The position numbers and the translations under genes are program-made. From Nitrospira sp. (GTDB lineage: Bacteria; Nitrospirota; Nitrospiria; Nitrospirales; Nitrospiraceae): 64,000 nucleotides of DNA. The stretch lies in NCBI GenBank assembly GCA_018242665.1, contig JAFEBL010000014.1, positions 50,156 through 114,155 on the forward strand, written 5' to 3'. The notes beneath the pieces are model-generated. The model ran no database searches, was not told the DNA's origin, and saw only the letters and a program-made list of their open reading frames with translations. Every line of letters starts with the position of its first letter. Position 1 is the stretch's first letter. Shown in pieces: positions 1-9,281 of this stretch.

Positions 1-160
1 CTACGACATGATGGGCATCCGGTTCCGAAACCATCCCGACCTTCGCCGCATTCTCATGCCGGATGAATACGAGGAAGGCTATCCCCTGCGCAAAGATTTT
101 CCACTCCGCGGAAGAGGCTGGCGCGATACGTTCGAATTTTTGGATGAACCGACCCGGTAA
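1..160 (+). CDS. nuoC: NADH-quinone oxidoreductase subunit C, C-terminal end (partial)
   Basis: The window opens inside an open frame (from base 2) that ends at TAA 158-160, giving the last 52 residues of a protein. They include a YDMMGIRF start and the residues [20 protein letters not shown], which is the typical NuoC C-terminus. NuoC is part of the peripheral arm of complex I and packs against NuoD. The gene lies 29 bp upstream of nuoD, consistent with one operon. The true start lies outside the window. Confidence 0.9.
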   Translation, partial: YDMMGIRFRNHPDLRRILMPDEYEEGYPLRKDFPLRGRGWRDTFEFLDEPTR

Positions 161-189
161 CGAAGGCCTGGTAGGACGACTGCACGATC

Positions 190-1437
190 ATGGCACAGTT
201 CGAAGATCAACGTACCACCGTCTATAAAGTCGATCCGGAGCATCCGGAAAGCGAAACGCTCCCGACGCTCCGGACTGAAGAGCTTCTGCTCAATATGGGC
301 CCCCAACACCCGAGCACCCACGGAGTGTTGAAGGTCATCCTCGAGCTGGAAGGCGAACGGCTGGTCAAGTCCACCCCGGTCATGGGATTTCTTCACCGCG
401 GCGTGGAAAAGCTTGCGGAGGAGGGCACCTATCATCAATTCATCCCGCACACGGATCGGCTCGACTACGTGTGCGCGATGTATAACAACTTCGCCTACTG
501 CCGGGCGGTAGAAAAATTGATGAACATCACAGTGCCGGATCGCGCAGAATATCTGCGTACGATCGTGGCAGAGATTCAGCGCATTATCGGCCATCAGTTC
601 TGGCTGGGCACCCAGGCCCTCGACATCGGCGCGATGACTGTCTTTTTCTACTGTTTCCGGGACCGTGAAATTCTACTCGACTGGTTTGATGAACTGTGCG
701 GCGCCCGACTTACCACCAGTTGGTATCGCATCGGGGGAGTGGAACGGGACTTCACGCCGTCGTTGTTTGCCAAGCTAAAACAATTCCTCGACTACTTCCC
801 GCCGAAAATCGATGAGTATGTGATTTTCTTGGAGAAGAACCGCATCTGGCTGGCACGAACCAAGGGCGTGGCCGTGATCTCTGCCGAAGATGCGTTGAGC
901 TTTGGCCTAAGCGGACCAACGCTGCGCGGCTCCGGCGTTGATTACGATCTCCGCAAATATGAACCCTATTCCGCCTACCCGAAATGTGAATTCAACGTCC
1001 CCGTCGGCAAGAACGGCGACACCTACGACCGATACTGGATTCGGGTTCAAGAGCTCTATGAAAGCGTCAAGATCATCCGCCAATGCCTCGAGCAGATCCA
1101 GGATGGGCCAATCATGGCGGACGTGCCCAGTGTGACCCTACCTCCTAAGGAGCGGGTGTTCACCAACCTGGAATCCATGATTCAGCAGTTCAAGTTGTTT
1201 TCGCAGGGGTTCAATGCGCCTCCCGGAGAAATCTACTGCGGGACCGAGGCCCATAAAGGCGAGTTAGGCTTTTACATCGTCAGCACGGGCGGCGGAAAGC
1301 CGTACCGGCTGAAAATTCGCGCGCCCTCGTTTATCCATATGGGCGCGTTCGATCATATGTCGAAAGGCTACATGATCGCCGACGCCGTGACGATTTTCGG
1401 GACCTACGACATCGTCATGGGCGAATGTGACCGTTGA
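190..1437 (+). CDS. nuoD: NADH-quinone oxidoreductase subunit D
   Basis: A 415-residue protein of normal NuoD length. It has the N-terminal stretch NMGPQHPSTHGV with the quinone-site histidines, then MGFLHRGVEKLAE, and the C-terminal end FGTYDIVMGECDR. NuoD is the 49-kDa-type subunit that forms the quinone-binding pocket at the base of the peripheral arm. It is a stand-alone NuoD, not a NuoCD fusion, because NuoC ends upstream. The gene is followed after 76 bp by nuoG rather than nuoE/nuoF, which is unusual for a complete NADH-oxidising complex. Confidence 0.97.
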   Translation: MAQFEDQRTTVYKVDPEHPESETLPTLRTEELLLNMGPQHPSTHGVLKVILELEGERLVKSTPVMGFLHRGVEKLAEEGTYHQFIPHTDRLDYVCAMYNNFAYCRAVEKLMNITVPDRAEYLRTIVAEIQRIIGHQFWLGTQALDIGAMTVFFYCFRDREILLDWFDELCGARLTTSWYRIGGVERDFTPSLFAKLKQFLDYFPPKIDEYVIFLEKNRIWLARTKGVAVISAEDALSFGLSGPTLRGSGVDYDLRKYEPYSAYPKCEFNVPVGKNGDTYDRYWIRVQELYESVKIIRQCLEQIQDGPIMADVPSVTLPPKERVFTNLESMIQQFKLFSQGFNAPPGEIYCGTEAHKGELGFYIVSTGGGKPYRLKIRAPSFIHMGAFDHMSKGYMIADAVTIFGTYDIVMGECDR

Positions 1438-1513
1438 CGCGTGGAGTGATCCGGGGAATGACGACTCTGTCGTTTATCGGATTGCCGAATCGATAAATCG
1501 TATTTGAGGAACC

Positions 1514-4222
1514 ATGGGCTTGAAACCAGCCACCAATCCCGACGTCGAAGCCGCGACCATCGAACTATCTATTGATGGACGAACGGTATCGGCAAAGGAC
1601 GGCGTCTCGCTCTATGACGTCATCGCCAGCACGGGCAAGATTATTCCCGCCATGTGCTACCACTACACGTTTGATCCGTTCGGATCCTGCGGCATGTGTT
1701 TGGTGATGCAAGAAGGTAAGAAAGCTCCGGTTCGCTCCTGTACCGCAAAAGCCACAGCAGGCATGGTCATCCGAACCGATGGGGACGATCTGTTCGCGGC
1801 GCGCAAAAAGGCGGTTGAAAAACATCTGTCCGTCCATCCGTTAGACTGCCCGGTCTGCGACGCCGACGGCCATTGCGAACTTCAGGACATGGCGTTCCAA
1901 CATGGCGTCACGAATCTCGCCAGCGCCAAGCAAAAGTTTATCCCCGAAGACACGCGCAGCCTCGTGCTGGACTTCAACATGAATCGCTGCATCGCCTGCG
2001 CAGAATGCATCAACGTCTGCAAAGACGTGTTGATGATCGACGCGCTGCAATTCATGAAAAAGGGCGGCTTCAACCAAGTCGTGGCCAAAGGCGATCAGCC
2101 GCTGGCCTGTGAATTTTGCGGCGACTGTCTGGCGGTCTGCCCCGTCGGTGCCATCACGAACAAATACTCCAAGTATTTGTACAAACCGTGGCAAATGAAG
2201 AAGACCACGACGACATGTAACTATTGTGGTGACGGCTGCCAGCTGCACCTGGAGACCAAAGATACCGAGGTCGTCCGCGTGACGTCGCCGCTTTCCTGGA
2301 AGAATAAATGGGGGGATCGTTCTGAAACCGCCAAGGGCCATGGCGGGCTCTGCGTCCGAGGCCGATTCGGCTTTCAATACATCGACAGCGCGCAACGGCT
2401 GCGGCAACCGTTGGTTCGCACCGGCGACACCTTAACGGAAACGCCCTGGCTGGAGGCGATGCAAACGGTCATCGACCGACTCTCTGACATTCACCGTAAG
2501 CACGGCCCGGAGTCCATTGCCGGGCTCATCACCGCCCGTTGCACGAACGAAGAGCTGTATTTGTTCCAAAAGCTCATGCGGGCTGGTCTCAGAACCAACC
2601 AACTCGACAGTAGCGCGCGGTACGGTCACCTCAATTATGTGCACGCCGTGCGGCATGCGGTCGGCATCGGCCGCCCGCTGAATGATTGGGAGGATCTGAC
2701 CAAAGCCAAAGCTGTCCTGGTCATCGGCTCGAACATCACCGAAACCAATCCATTGACGGCTGTTCGCATTAAGGAAGCCATCCGCGTGTATCAGGCGCAA
2801 GTGATCGTTGTGGACTCGTCCACGACCAACATCGCACAACTCGCGTCCCATCCGCTTTTGGTGAAGCCGGGAACGGAAGCCCTGCTGATCGACGGACTCG
2901 TCAAGGCCGTCATCGAACAGGATCTTGTGGACGAGACCACCACAGCCAAATATCCCCAGGCATTTGCGGCCTTGAAGGACGCGGTCGCACAGGTGTCCCT
3001 CGAGCAGATATCCGGTCAGACGGGTATCTCAGTCGATCAGATCCGCGAAATCGCGACCATCTTTGCCGAAGCGCCGCGCGCGATTGCCCTGTGTGCTGAA
3101 GGAATCGTTCGTCGACCGAACGGATACCAAAATGTCCTCAAGCTGCTCGATCTCGCCTGGGTGACCGGGAAACTCGGACAACCGGGATCCGGCGTCACCA
3201 CCGTCACCGAGGAAATCAATGAACAGGGTGCCATCGACATGGGTGTAGCCCCTGAGTTTTTGCCCGGGCAGGCCAGATTCGATGATCCTGGCGCGCGTGA
3301 ACGATTCGGCAAGGCCTGGGAAGTGACCCTTCCCGCCATTGGAACAGGCGCGAACCTCCTTGAAATTCTCGCGCGTATTCAGAGTGGCCAGATCAAAGCC
3401 CTCTATGTCATTGGAGAAAATCCATTGGCGACCTTGCCGGCTTCGATGCAGGTGAGAAGCGCACTCGAGAAACTCCAGCTTTTGATCGTTCAGGATCCGT
3501 TCCTGACCGAGACCGCCCGTATGGCGCATGTCGTGCTGCCCGCAGCTACCTATGCCGAAAAGGACGGTACCTTTACCAGCCTTGAAGGGAAAGTCTTGCG
3601 CGTCCGCCAGGCCATCGATCATGTCGGAGAAAGCCTGCCGGATTGGCATATCATGACCGCGCTGGCCAATGGCCTTGGCTACGAATGGCCCTACCAATCG
3701 CCGCAGGATGTACAAAACGAAATCATGAGGCTGCTGCCAGGCTATTACAATCTCGGCCAGCCGCGTCGGATTTCCCCATCGCCCGACTCCTATCTCTCGA
3801 ATGGGTATACATCAGAGGTTGCAGACCGCTATCGCCGCCCGTCGGTACCAGGTTCTACAGGCACTGACGCTCGGCCATTTACCCTGATTATGGGGCAAGT
3901 GCTTTATCACTCCGGCAAAATGTCCACGCAGGCATCGGGGCTCATCAACATCGAACCGAACAACCAGCGCATACGGATGAATCCGGCCGACGTGGAACAA
4001 CTCGGCATCACTGAGCAATCCACTGTCCGCCTGACGTCTCGACAAGGCTCTGTGCAGGCTGGAGTGAAGGCCGACCCGGACATTCAGATCGGATCCTGCT
4101 TCTTCCCCGAACATTTCAACGAGCCGCCCGTGAAAGATCTGATGACCACGGAGGCCGATCCAGTGACCGGAGTACCGTATTTCAAATCAACGCGCGTCAC
4201 GATTGAAAAGGTTGGTGCGTAA
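1514..4222 (+). CDS. nuoG: NADH-quinone oxidoreductase subunit G (molybdopterin-oxidoreductase-like)
   Basis: A 902-residue iron-sulfur protein. The N-terminal 2Fe-2S domain has C48, C59, C62 and C76. It is followed by the His-Cys cluster site HPLDCPVCDADGHC, two 4Fe-4S motifs (CIACAECINVC and CEFCGDCLAVCP), and a molybdopterin-type Fe4S4 motif CNYCGDGC. A long catalytic-like domain and a C-terminal molydopterin-binding domain complete it. In complex I, NuoG carries electrons from the NADH (or ferredoxin) input module toward NuoI. Here it directly follows nuoD, with no nuoE or nuoF, and precedes nuoI by 44 bp, so nuoH is also missing from the usual place. A formate-dehydrogenase-like alpha subunit has similar architecture; the operon context favours NuoG. 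Confidence 0.93.
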   Translation: MGLKPATNPDVEAATIELSIDGRTVSAKDGVSLYDVIASTGKIIPAMCYHYTFDPFGSCGMCLVMQEGKKAPVRSCTAKATAGMVIRTDGDDLFAARKKAVEKHLSVHPLDCPVCDADGHCELQDMAFQHGVTNLASAKQKFIPEDTRSLVLDFNMNRCIACAECINVCKDVLMIDALQFMKKGGFNQVVAKGDQPLACEFCGDCLAVCPVGAITNKYSKYLYKPWQMKKTTTTCNYCGDGCQLHLETKDTEVVRVTSPLSWKNKWGDRSETAKGHGGLCVRGRFGFQYIDSAQRLRQPLVRTGDTLTETPWLEAMQTVIDRLSDIHRKHGPESIAGLITARCTNEELYLFQKLMRAGLRTNQLDSSARYGHLNYVHAVRHAVGIGRPLNDWEDLTKAKAVLVIGSNITETNPLTAVRIKEAIRVYQAQVIVVDSSTTNIAQLASHPLLVKPGTEALLIDGLVKAVIEQDLVDETTTAKYPQAFAALKDAVAQVSLEQISGQTGISVDQIREIATIFAEAPRAIALCAEGIVRRPNGYQNVLKLLDLAWVTGKLGQPGSGVTTVTEEINEQGAIDMGVAPEFLPGQARFDDPGARERFGKAWEVTLPAIGTGANLLEILARIQSGQIKALYVIGENPLATLPASMQVRSALEKLQLLIVQDPFLTETARMAHVVLPAATYAEKDGTFTSLEGKVLRVRQAIDHVGESLPDWHIMTALANGLGYEWPYQSPQDVQNEIMRLLPGYYNLGQPRRISPSPDSYLSNGYTSEVADRYRRPSVPGSTGTDARPFTLIMGQVLYHSGKMSTQASGLINIEPNNQRIRMNPADVEQLGITEQSTVRLTSRQGSVQAGVKADPDIQIGSCFFPEHFNEPPVKDLMTTEADPVTGVPYFKSTRVTIEKVGA

Positions 4223-4266
4223 GAGTAAGCTCGTCCGTCTTTTTGTTGTCGTTAGAGGTGGTGGGA

Positions 4267-4854
4267 ATGAGTGTCGGGGCGTTAACCAAAAAAATTCTTC
4301 ATGCCGCGTTGTTCTATGAAATTTGGGACGCCATGAAGGTAACCTTCAAACACATGTTTCACCGACCCATCACGTTCCAGTATCCCCGCGAACAACGGAC
4401 GATTCCGGATGGTCACCGCGGCGCCCTCGGACTACTTCGTTATGCCGACGGTCGGGATCGTTGCGTAGGCTGCGATCTCTGCGAAGCGGCCTGTCCCTCG
4501 CGTTGCATCAAGGTCATTAGTCAGGAAGACCCCGAACGGCCTTTGCAACGATTCGCGAGCGAGTTCTATATCGATATCACCAAGTGCGTGTTTTGCGGCT
4601 ATTGCGTGGAGGCCTGCCCGGTCAACGCGCTGGCCATGACGAAGATGTACGAATTCTCCACTCACGACAAGCGCACCCTCCTGTTCGACAAGAAGCGCCT
4701 CTACGAGGTTGGCGCACGCCATCTCGACGACGCCAAAAAATATCTCTACACGCACAACCAAGAAAAAAATTCGGACGAGAGTCGGGAGTATCGTTATTAC
4801 TTCCCGCAATCAGTTCTCAAACCTACACAGTCGCAACCCAAACATTTGAGCTGA
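4267..4854 (+). CDS. nuoI: NADH-quinone oxidoreductase subunit I
   Basis: Two 4Fe-4S ferredoxin motifs (CVGCDLCEAACP and CVFCGYCVEACP) identify the TYKY/NuoI subunit, which passes electrons to the terminal cluster near quinone. The frame is open from 4243, but the start at 4267 has GAGGTGGTG in front of it and gives a normal N-terminus (195 aa). A relatively long hydrophilic C-terminus follows the second cluster motif. It lies between nuoG and nuoJ. Confidence 0.95.
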   Translation: MSVGALTKKILHAALFYEIWDAMKVTFKHMFHRPITFQYPREQRTIPDGHRGALGLLRYADGRDRCVGCDLCEAACPSRCIKVISQEDPERPLQRFASEFYIDITKCVFCGYCVEACPVNALAMTKMYEFSTHDKRTLLFDKKRLYEVGARHLDDAKKYLYTHNQEKNSDESREYRYYFPQSVLKPTQSQPKHLS

Positions 4855-4865
4855 ACCGTACCGTT

Positions 4866-5390
4866 ATGGCTTTCCTGTTTTTCGCGTATTTCGCAGTGGT
4901 CAGTATTGTCGCCGGCATCCTGACCGTGTCACTGAAAAACCCGGTCCAGTGTGGGCTCGCCCTCCTGGCCCTGCTCCTTCACGTCTCAGGCCTGTTCGTC
5001 ATGCTGAACGCCGAATTTCTCTGGGCCGTACAGGTCATTGTCTATGCCGGGGCGATCCTCGTGCTCTATCTCTTCGTCCTCATGTTGCTGAACCTCAAAA
5101 CGGACGACCGCTATTTCCACGCCAGGACGCCCTATCTCCTGGCCCCCGCGGCCATCGGCTTGGCGTATCTTGTCTTCTTGTTGATCCGTTCTCCGTTCAG
5201 CGGATCCCGCGGCGACGCCTCAACAGCCGCAGTTCTTCTCAACGGAGATGCCCATGCGGTCGGCATTAAAATGTTCAGCGAGTATTTGCTGCAGTTTGAA
5301 ATTATCGGTGTGTTTCTGACCGGAGCTATCGTCGGCGCGATTGTGCTGGCAAAAACGCCCAAGTCGATCGAAACGAGGCGGGACGCATGA
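4866..5390 (+). CDS. nuoJ: NADH-quinone oxidoreductase subunit J
   Basis: A 174-residue integral membrane protein with about five transmembrane segments. The central segment with VQVIVYAGAILVLYLFVLML is the NuoJ hallmark (TM3, beside the E-channel). The open frame extends far upstream into nuoI, but ATG 4866 is the first start after the nuoI stop. Its stop overlaps the nuoK start by four bases (ATGA), indicating translational coupling. Confidence 0.96.
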   Translation: MAFLFFAYFAVVSIVAGILTVSLKNPVQCGLALLALLLHVSGLFVMLNAEFLWAVQVIVYAGAILVLYLFVLMLLNLKTDDRYFHARTPYLLAPAAIGLAYLVFLLIRSPFSGSRGDASTAAVLLNGDAHAVGIKMFSEYLLQFEIIGVFLTGAIVGAIVLAKTPKSIETRRDA

Positions 5391-5689
5391 TTCCTTTATC
5401 CGCCTATGTCGTAGTCAGTGCCATTTTGTTTACAACAGGCCTGCTCGGGGTGCTCATCCGACGGAACTTCATTATCGTGCTCATGTCTGTCGAAATCATG
5501 CTGAATGCGGCCACGATCAACCTGGTCGCCTTCTCGCACTATCTCGAATCCATGCAAGGCCAAATCGTCGCCTTGTTCATGATCGCCATTGCCGCGGGAG
5601 AAGCGGCCATCGGGCTCGCGATCATCATTGTGGTGTTCCGCGGCAAAATTTCCACCAACGTCGACGAGATGAATCTCTTGAAGTGGTAA
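5387..5689 (+). CDS. nuoK: NADH-quinone oxidoreductase subunit K
   Basis: Exactly 100 residues with three membrane helices. It contains the conserved glutamate in TM2 (LMSVEIMLNA) and a second in TM3 (AAGEAAIGLA), both of which lie on the proton path between the E-channel and the antiporter-like subunits. It is coupled to nuoJ by a 4-base overlap and followed at 5691 by the GTG start of nuoL. Confidence 0.97.
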   Translation: MIPLSAYVVVSAILFTTGLLGVLIRRNFIIVLMSVEIMLNAATINLVAFSHYLESMQGQIVALFMIAIAAGEAAIGLAIIIVVFRGKISTNVDEMNLLKW

Positions 5690-5690
5690 C

Positions 5691-7694
5691 GTGTCTGATT
5701 CTATTGATTTGATCGTCAAATTGATTCCCCTGTTTCCGCTGATGGCTGTCATTGTGAACGGCCTCTTCGGACACCGGTATTCCCACGATCTGGCCCATCG
5801 CTTCGCGTGGGGCTCGGTGCTGATGTCCTTCCTCTGCGTGTTGGCCGTCTTTACAGAAACTTTGCGCACCGGGGCGGCTCGGGAAGTCATCGCCTACAAA
5901 TGGATCTTCGGCGGCGACCTCACCATCAATCTCGCCTATCTGATCGACCCCCTCACCTGCATCATGCTCTTGGTGATCACCGGTGTCGGCTTCCTCATTC
6001 ATGTCTACTCCGTCGGCTACATGCATGGGGAGACGGGGTTCACGCGCTTCTTCGTATACATGAACCTCTTTATGGTCTCGATGCTTCTCCTGGTGATGGG
6101 CAACAACTACGTGGTGTTGTTCATCGGCTGGGAAGGAGTAGGACTCTGTTCGTACCTGCTCATCGGCTACTACTACGACAAGGTGTCGGCCGCAAAGGCC
6201 GCCACAAAAGCCTTTGTCGTCAATCGTATCGGCGATGCCGGGTTCCTCTTGGCCATTTTCCTCGTCTTCGTCAATTTCAAGACGCTGGATTACACCCAGG
6301 TCATGCAGAACGCCGCGCAGCTCTCCCCAGAGATGGCTACCGCCATTGCGCTCTGCCTTCTCGTCGGCGCCGTCGGAAAATCCGCCCAGCTTCCCCTGTA
6401 CACGTGGCTGCCGGATGCGATGGAAGGCCCAACCCCGGTCAGCGCGCTCATTCACGCAGCGACCATGGTCACCGCCGGCGTGTACATGATCGTCCGCAAC
6501 CACGCCATTTTTGACCTGGCTCCCGTCGCCATGACCACCGTGGCCTGGATCGGGGGAGTGACGGCGCTGTTCGCGGCTACCATTGGGCTCGTCCAGACGG
6601 ATATCAAGCGCGTGCTCGCCTATTCCACCGTGAGTCAGCTCGGCTATATGTTCCTGGGCTGCGGACTCGGCGCGTACACCGCCGCCGTGTTCCACCTCAT
6701 GACCCACGCATTCTTCAAAGCCTTGCTGTTTCTCTCAGCCGGATCTGTCATCCACGCCCTATCCGGGGAACAGGACATCCGGAAGATGGGAGCCCTGAAG
6801 TCCAAGATTCCTTGGACCCACACACTCTTTTTGATCGGCACCATCGCCATCGCGGGAATCCCACCCCTGGCGGGATTCTGGAGCAAGGACGAAATCATGG
6901 GCCATGCCTTCGTCCACCACCATTACCTCCTCTATGGAATGGCAGCGGTGGGTGCATTCCTGACGTCGTTTTATATGTTCCGCCTGACATATCTCACGTT
7001 TTACGGAACGTCCCGACTGGATCACCACACAGCCGAACATGTGCATGAGTCACCGATGGTGATGATCGGACCGTTGATCGTTTTGGCGACTCTCTCCGTC
7101 ATCGGTGGGTTCCCCGGCGTACCTCCGGAAAACGGTTGGTTCCACCACTTCCTTCACTCCGTCGCCGGAGTGGCAGGAGAAGAACATGCGACGCCACCCG
7201 CCTTGATGTTTGGCCTCATGGGCACAGCAACGGTCATCGCGCTGCTCGGGTGGGGGCTCGCACACTATTTCTATAGCGGCCCTTCGACCGCGGCCACCGC
7301 CCTGGCCGACCGCATGCCCGGCGTGTACACCACGCTGCTGAACAAGTATTACGTCGACGAACTCTACGACACTCTGTTCGTCGAGCCCACCAAAAAGCTG
7401 GGCAGACTTTGCGATTGGTTCGATCGCACTATTATCGACGGGCTTGTTCGCAGCATCGACCGGGGTACGGATCTGAGCTCTGCGGCCATCACCTGGACCG
7501 AAAAACACGTCGTCTACGCCGGCCTCAATATTATCGGCTATGCGAATCACCTCTTGGCGCGCTCATGGCGCCGCCTACAGACAGGCATGGTGCATCAATA
7601 TGCCGCCATCATCGTGGCAGGCCTCTTCATTCTGGCTCACCTGATTTTGTTGATTTGGACCGGAGGCGGATCCACAGGGTATTCCGCGCGCTGA
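5691..7694 (+). CDS. nuoL: NADH-quinone oxidoreductase subunit L, long amphipathic-helix form
   Basis: A 667-residue antiporter-like proton pump with a GTG start directly after nuoK. The conserved TM5 glutamate (GWEGVGLCSYLLIG) and TM7 lysine (GKSAQLPLYTWLPDAM) are present. After YYVDELYDTLFVEP the lateral amphipathic region runs about 78 residues before the final membrane helix, roughly 30 more than I recall for E. coli NuoL. Published work on complex I with two NuoM subunits (Chadwick and colleagues, 2018) describes such a lengthened helix as the adaptation that spans the extra pump. The two nuoM genes downstream fit this exactly. Confidence 0.96.
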   Translation: MSDSIDLIVKLIPLFPLMAVIVNGLFGHRYSHDLAHRFAWGSVLMSFLCVLAVFTETLRTGAAREVIAYKWIFGGDLTINLAYLIDPLTCIMLLVITGVGFLIHVYSVGYMHGETGFTRFFVYMNLFMVSMLLLVMGNNYVVLFIGWEGVGLCSYLLIGYYYDKVSAAKAATKAFVVNRIGDAGFLLAIFLVFVNFKTLDYTQVMQNAAQLSPEMATAIALCLLVGAVGKSAQLPLYTWLPDAMEGPTPVSALIHAATMVTAGVYMIVRNHAIFDLAPVAMTTVAWIGGVTALFAATIGLVQTDIKRVLAYSTVSQLGYMFLGCGLGAYTAAVFHLMTHAFFKALLFLSAGSVIHALSGEQDIRKMGALKSKIPWTHTLFLIGTIAIAGIPPLAGFWSKDEIMGHAFVHHHYLLYGMAAVGAFLTSFYMFRLTYLTFYGTSRLDHHTAEHVHESPMVMIGPLIVLATLSVIGGFPGVPPENGWFHHFLHSVAGVAGEEHATPPALMFGLMGTATVIALLGWGLAHYFYSGPSTAATALADRMPGVYTTLLNKYYVDELYDTLFVEPTKKLGRLCDWFDRTIIDGLVRSIDRGTDLSSAAITWTEKHVVYAGLNIIGYANHLLARSWRRLQTGMVHQYAAIIVAGLFILAHLILLIWTGGGSTGYSAR

Positions 7695-7717
7695 CGCAGC
7701 AGTAGTTTGGATGTACG

Positions 7718-9277
7718 ATGCTTGAAGAATTTAGTTTCGGATTTCCCATCCTGTCGTATCTGATCTTCCTTCCGTTGGTTGGAGCGGCCGTCCTCTGGCT
7801 GATCGACGACGAAGATCTCCTGAAGTCCACCACCTTGGGGATCACCCTGGTGGAATTGGCGCTGGCTTGCCTCGTCTTAGTCCGCTTCGTGCCCGATTCC
7901 GCAGCCATGCAATTTGCAGAACATGCGCGATGGCTTCCCGCGCTCGGTATCGGCTATCACCTGGCCGTCGATGGCATCAGCGTGCTCTTCGTGGGGTTGA
8001 CGGCCTTTCTGACGGTGTTGGTGGTGATTTACTCCTGGGACACGATCCGTAACCAGGTACGCCTCTATTTCATGGCACTCCTGGCGTTGGAAACCACCAC
8101 CATGGGCATTTTTGTGTCGATCGACCTGATCCTGTTTTTTGTGTTCTGGGAACTCATGCTCATCCCCAGCTACTTCCTGATCAAGCTCTGGGGAGGCGGA
8201 GCAGATCGCCACTATGCCGCTCTCAAATATGTCCTCTATACGCTCTTGGGCAGCGTGTTCATGCTGGTCGGCATCGCCTTGCTCGATATCAATTACCATC
8301 AGTGGGCCGTCACGCACCATCTAGACCACGTCTACTCCTTCGATCTCCTGGAGCTGTTATCCGTGCCGATTCCTCTCTCCCAGCAGATCCTGATCTTCTG
8401 GCTGATGTTCATGGGGTTCGCGTTCAAGGCGCCGGTCTTTCCCTTCCACACCTGGCTCCCGGATGCCTTAGTGGAGGGACCGATCGGCATGGCCGTCATG
8501 CTCGCGGGCATGAAGCTCGGCACTTACGGATTCCTTCGCTTCACCTTCCCATTAGTTCCTGAGGCTGCGAAAAGCGAAGGCGTGATCGCCATTGTAATGG
8601 TGCTAGCCCTCTGCGCCATTCTCTATGGGGCGGTGGTGGCGTTGGTCCAACTGGATTTCAAACGGCTGCTGGCCTTCAGCAGTATCAGCCACCTGGGTTT
8701 TGTCGTGGTTGGACTGTTTGCTCTGAATTTCCAAGGACTCCAAGGCAGCTTGCTGACCATGATCAACCTCGGGTTCAGCACGGCGGGACTCTTTTTCATG
8801 GCTGGCTTTTTGTCTACCCGGCAACAGAGTTCACATCTCGGTTCCTTCGGGGGATTCGCCAAACAAGCGCCGCTCTTAGCGACATTCCTACTGCTGATCG
8901 GCATGGCGTCCATCGGACTGCCCGGCACGAACGGCTTTGTTGGAGAATTCCTGATCCTGTTGGGAGCCTTCAAAGCCAAATGGTGGTTTGGCGCAGTCGC
9001 CGTCCTTGGCGTGATTTTCGGAGCGGCCTATTTCCTCTGGTACTACGAGCGCTCGATGCTGGGTCCCGTTGGCAAACACGTATCTGCCGTCGTCAAGGAC
9101 CTTCATATGCGCGAAATCACCATTGCCCTCTCGCTTTCGGTCATGATTCTGTGGATCGGCCTCTACCCATCGCCCTTCCTGAGGATGATGAATGGCTCAA
9201 TCCAGGCCCTTGTGGATAGGCTGGACCGTGCAAAAGTGGCCTCGGTTCACACTGTGACTCACGTGCCCACGAAGTAG
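7718..9277 (+). CDS. nuoM: NADH-quinone oxidoreductase subunit M, first copy
   Basis: A 519-residue antiporter-like subunit with about 14 membrane helices. The proton-pumping residues are in place: E145 in VFWELMLIPSYF (TM5), K237 in FAFKAPVFPFHTWLPDA (TM7) and a lysine in AGMKLGTYGFLRF (TM8). It looks like an ordinary pumping NuoM. A second, quite different nuoM begins 4 bp after its stop codon. Confidence 0.95.
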   Translation: MLEEFSFGFPILSYLIFLPLVGAAVLWLIDDEDLLKSTTLGITLVELALACLVLVRFVPDSAAMQFAEHARWLPALGIGYHLAVDGISVLFVGLTAFLTVLVVIYSWDTIRNQVRLYFMALLALETTTMGIFVSIDLILFFVFWELMLIPSYFLIKLWGGGADRHYAALKYVLYTLLGSVFMLVGIALLDINYHQWAVTHHLDHVYSFDLLELLSVPIPLSQQILIFWLMFMGFAFKAPVFPFHTWLPDALVEGPIGMAVMLAGMKLGTYGFLRFTFPLVPEAAKSEGVIAIVMVLALCAILYGAVVALVQLDFKRLLAFSSISHLGFVVVGLFALNFQGLQGSLLTMINLGFSTAGLFFMAGFLSTRQQSSHLGSFGGFAKQAPLLATFLLLIGMASIGLPGTNGFVGEFLILLGAFKAKWWFGAVAVLGVIFGAAYFLWYYERSMLGPVGKHVSAVVKDLHMREITIALSLSVMILWIGLYPSPFLRMMNGSIQALVDRLDRAKVASVHTVTHVPTK

Positions 9278-9281
9278 GACC

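Noticed and set aside
5625..6707. Long antisense open frame opposite nuoL
   Set aside because: It is a shadow of the coding frame: His/Asp/Gly-rich low-quality composition and no ribosome-binding site.
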